Assembly (NCBI RefSeq): GCF_026013615.1
Contig: NZ_JAPDPI010000002.1
Span: forward strand, 124,001 to 188,000
From: Plebeiibacterium marinum
GTDB taxonomy: Bacteria; Bacteroidota; Bacteroidia; Bacteroidales; Marinilabiliaceae
Direction: 5' to 3'
Length of the DNA stretch: 64,000 nucleotides
Shown here: piece after piece, positions 63,150-64,000 of the stretch
How the letters are laid out: the number at the start of each line of letters is the position of its first letter
Position numbering within the stretch: position 1 is the first letter of the stretch
Position numbers and translations under genes: made by a program
The notes under the pieces: model-generated
The model's database searches: none
Told to the model about the DNA's origin: nothing
What the model saw: the letters and a program-made list of their open reading frames with translations, nothing else

Positions 63150-64000
63150 ATGTTACAAGCACTTTTAGCCAAAGAAACAAAACTTTCTGTAATAGGTTTA
63201 GGATATGTAGGACTTCCAATTGCACTGGAATTTGCCCGCAAAATGAAGGTTGTTGGATTTGACATTAAACCTGAACGAGTAGAATTAATGAAAAAGAGTA
63301 TTGATCCGAGTAATGAACTTGAATCAAAAGATTTTGAAGGGTGCGATATAGAGTTTACTTATAATATAGATGATTTAAAAGATGCCACTTTTCATGTGGT
63401 CGCTGTTCCAACCCCAATTAACGAACATAACTTACCCGATTTAAAACCTCTTTTGGGAGCAACCCAAACAGTTGGAAAAGTACTGAAAAAAGGTGACGTC
63501 GTTGTATTCGAATCAACTGTATACCCTGGCTGTACAGAAGATGACTGTGTCCCAATCCTCGAAAAAGAATCGGGACTAAAGTTTGGAGAAGATTTTAAGG
63601 TTGGGTATTCCCCTGAGCGCATTAACCCAGGCGACAAGGAACATACTTTAACTAAGATTTTGAAAATAGTATCAGGCAACGACCAGGAGGCGTTGGATTT
63701 GGTAGCCAATGTTTATGAATCAATCATTAAAGCAGGAATTCATAAAGCCAGCTCCATTAAAGTGGCTGAAGCGGCCAAAATTATTGAAAACACGCAACGC
63801 GATGTAAATATTGCATTAATGAACGAGCTGTCACTAATTTTCGACAGACTGGACATCAACACCTTTGAGGTATTGGAAGCAGCAGGCACCAAATGGAATT
63901 TCCTAAAATTTTTCCCTGGATTGGTGGGTGGTCATTGTATTGGTGTGGATCCATATTACCTTACATACAAAGCAAATGCACTTGGCTATCACACAAAAAT
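63150..64000 (+). CDS. UDP-N-acetylhexosamine 6-dehydrogenase (TviB/WbpA-like), partial
   Basis: The frame opens at ATG 63150 and is still open at the window end, giving about 283 codons of an expected 420 or so. The N-terminal Rossmann motif [16 protein letters not shown] binds NAD. Family landmarks are [42 protein letters not shown] and [36 protein letters not shown] contains the catalytic Cys. The sequence resembles TviB/WbpA-type enzymes, which oxidise UDP-GlcNAc to the uronate for capsule or O-antigen. Exact substrate is uncertain. Confidence 0.92.
   Translation, partial: MLQALLAKETKLSVIGLGYVGLPIALEFARKMKVVGFDIKPERVELMKKSIDPSNELESKDFEGCDIEFTYNIDDLKDATFHVVAVPTPINEHNLPDLKPLLGATQTVGKVLKKGDVVVFESTVYPGCTEDDCVPILEKESGLKFGEDFKVGYSPERINPGDKEHTLTKILKIVSGNDQEALDLVANVYESIIKAGIHKASSIKVAEAAKIIENTQRDVNIALMNELSLIFDRLDINTFEVLEAAGTKWNFLKFFPGLVGGHCIGVDPYYLTYKANALGYHTK

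Noticed and set aside
1-64000. tRNA, rRNA or CRISPR arrays
   Set aside because: No T-arm or cloverleaf-like sequence was seen in the longer gaps, and no regularly spaced identical repeats occur.

Overview
The window is chromosomal DNA from a low-GC member of the Bacteroidota, probably an anaerobic or facultative Bacteroidales/Marinilabiliales-type organism. Four things point there: a secreted protein with a C-terminal type IX secretion sorting domain; promoters of the TTTG / TAnnTTTG type and starts without Shine-Dalgarno sequences; phylum-restricted families (DUF6266, DUF6146, an HTH-less sigma-54 activator); and the succinylornithine-type carbamoyltransferase known from Bacteroides. The placement below phylum level is inference. 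No rRNA, tRNA, CRISPR array or complete insertion sequence was seen.

Layout. 1-1.4 kb: a DUF6266 gene with a decayed second copy of its C-terminus behind it. 1.5-5.9 kb (minus): class A penicillin-binding protein, HD-domain protein, secreted C1 peptidase. 6.0-22.5 kb: an arginine/proline block. carB (minus) diverges from argR-GNAT-argG-argC-argD-(NUMOD4/HNH gene)-proC-proB-proA-argF'-argB-argE (plus), then argH with its own promoter and citrate synthase. carA lies separately at 25.3 kb. Matching 14-bp palindromes TGWAT-N4-ATWCA before carB, argR and carA suggest one ArgR regulon. 23.9-37.1 kb: a PagL-like outer-membrane deacylase, carA, a DUF6146 lipoprotein, an ABC exporter, Ppx/GppA phosphatase, the sigma-54 activator, aspartate ammonia-lyase, an unknown protein, the [FeFe]-hydrogenase maturase HydF, and an orphan multi-PAS histidine kinase.

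37.1-48.8 kb is all on the minus strand: a half histidine operon (hisH-hisA-hisF-hisIE) behind purU and a TlpA-like lipoprotein, then a complete trp operon trpE-G-D-C-F-B-(LysE transporter)-trpA. In front of trpE is a textbook attenuator: a 13-residue leader peptide with Trp-Trp-Trp-His-Trp, a possible antiterminator pairing, and a 15-bp terminator hairpin with eight U.

48.9-64 kb is accessory: a small conserved-looking protein, a PhzF isomerase, an outer-membrane barrel, a 1284-residue YDG/MBG-repeat T9SS-exported protein, a DCC thiol oxidoreductase, a 991-residue receiver + PEP/pyruvate-binding protein, an EamA transporter, a prohibitin-like protein, a DUF4097 protein, a glycosyltransferase, and the 5' part of a TviB-type nucleotide-sugar dehydrogenase that runs off the end and probably opens a surface-polysaccharide locus.

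Genes acting together: CarA/CarB make carbamoyl phosphate for ArgF'. The GNAT protein, ArgB, ArgC, ArgD, ArgF', ArgE, ArgG and ArgH form an arginine pathway that residue Pro90 of ArgF' predicts to run on N-succinyl intermediates. ProB/A/C use the same glutamate pool, and citrate synthase feeds 2-oxoglutarate into it.
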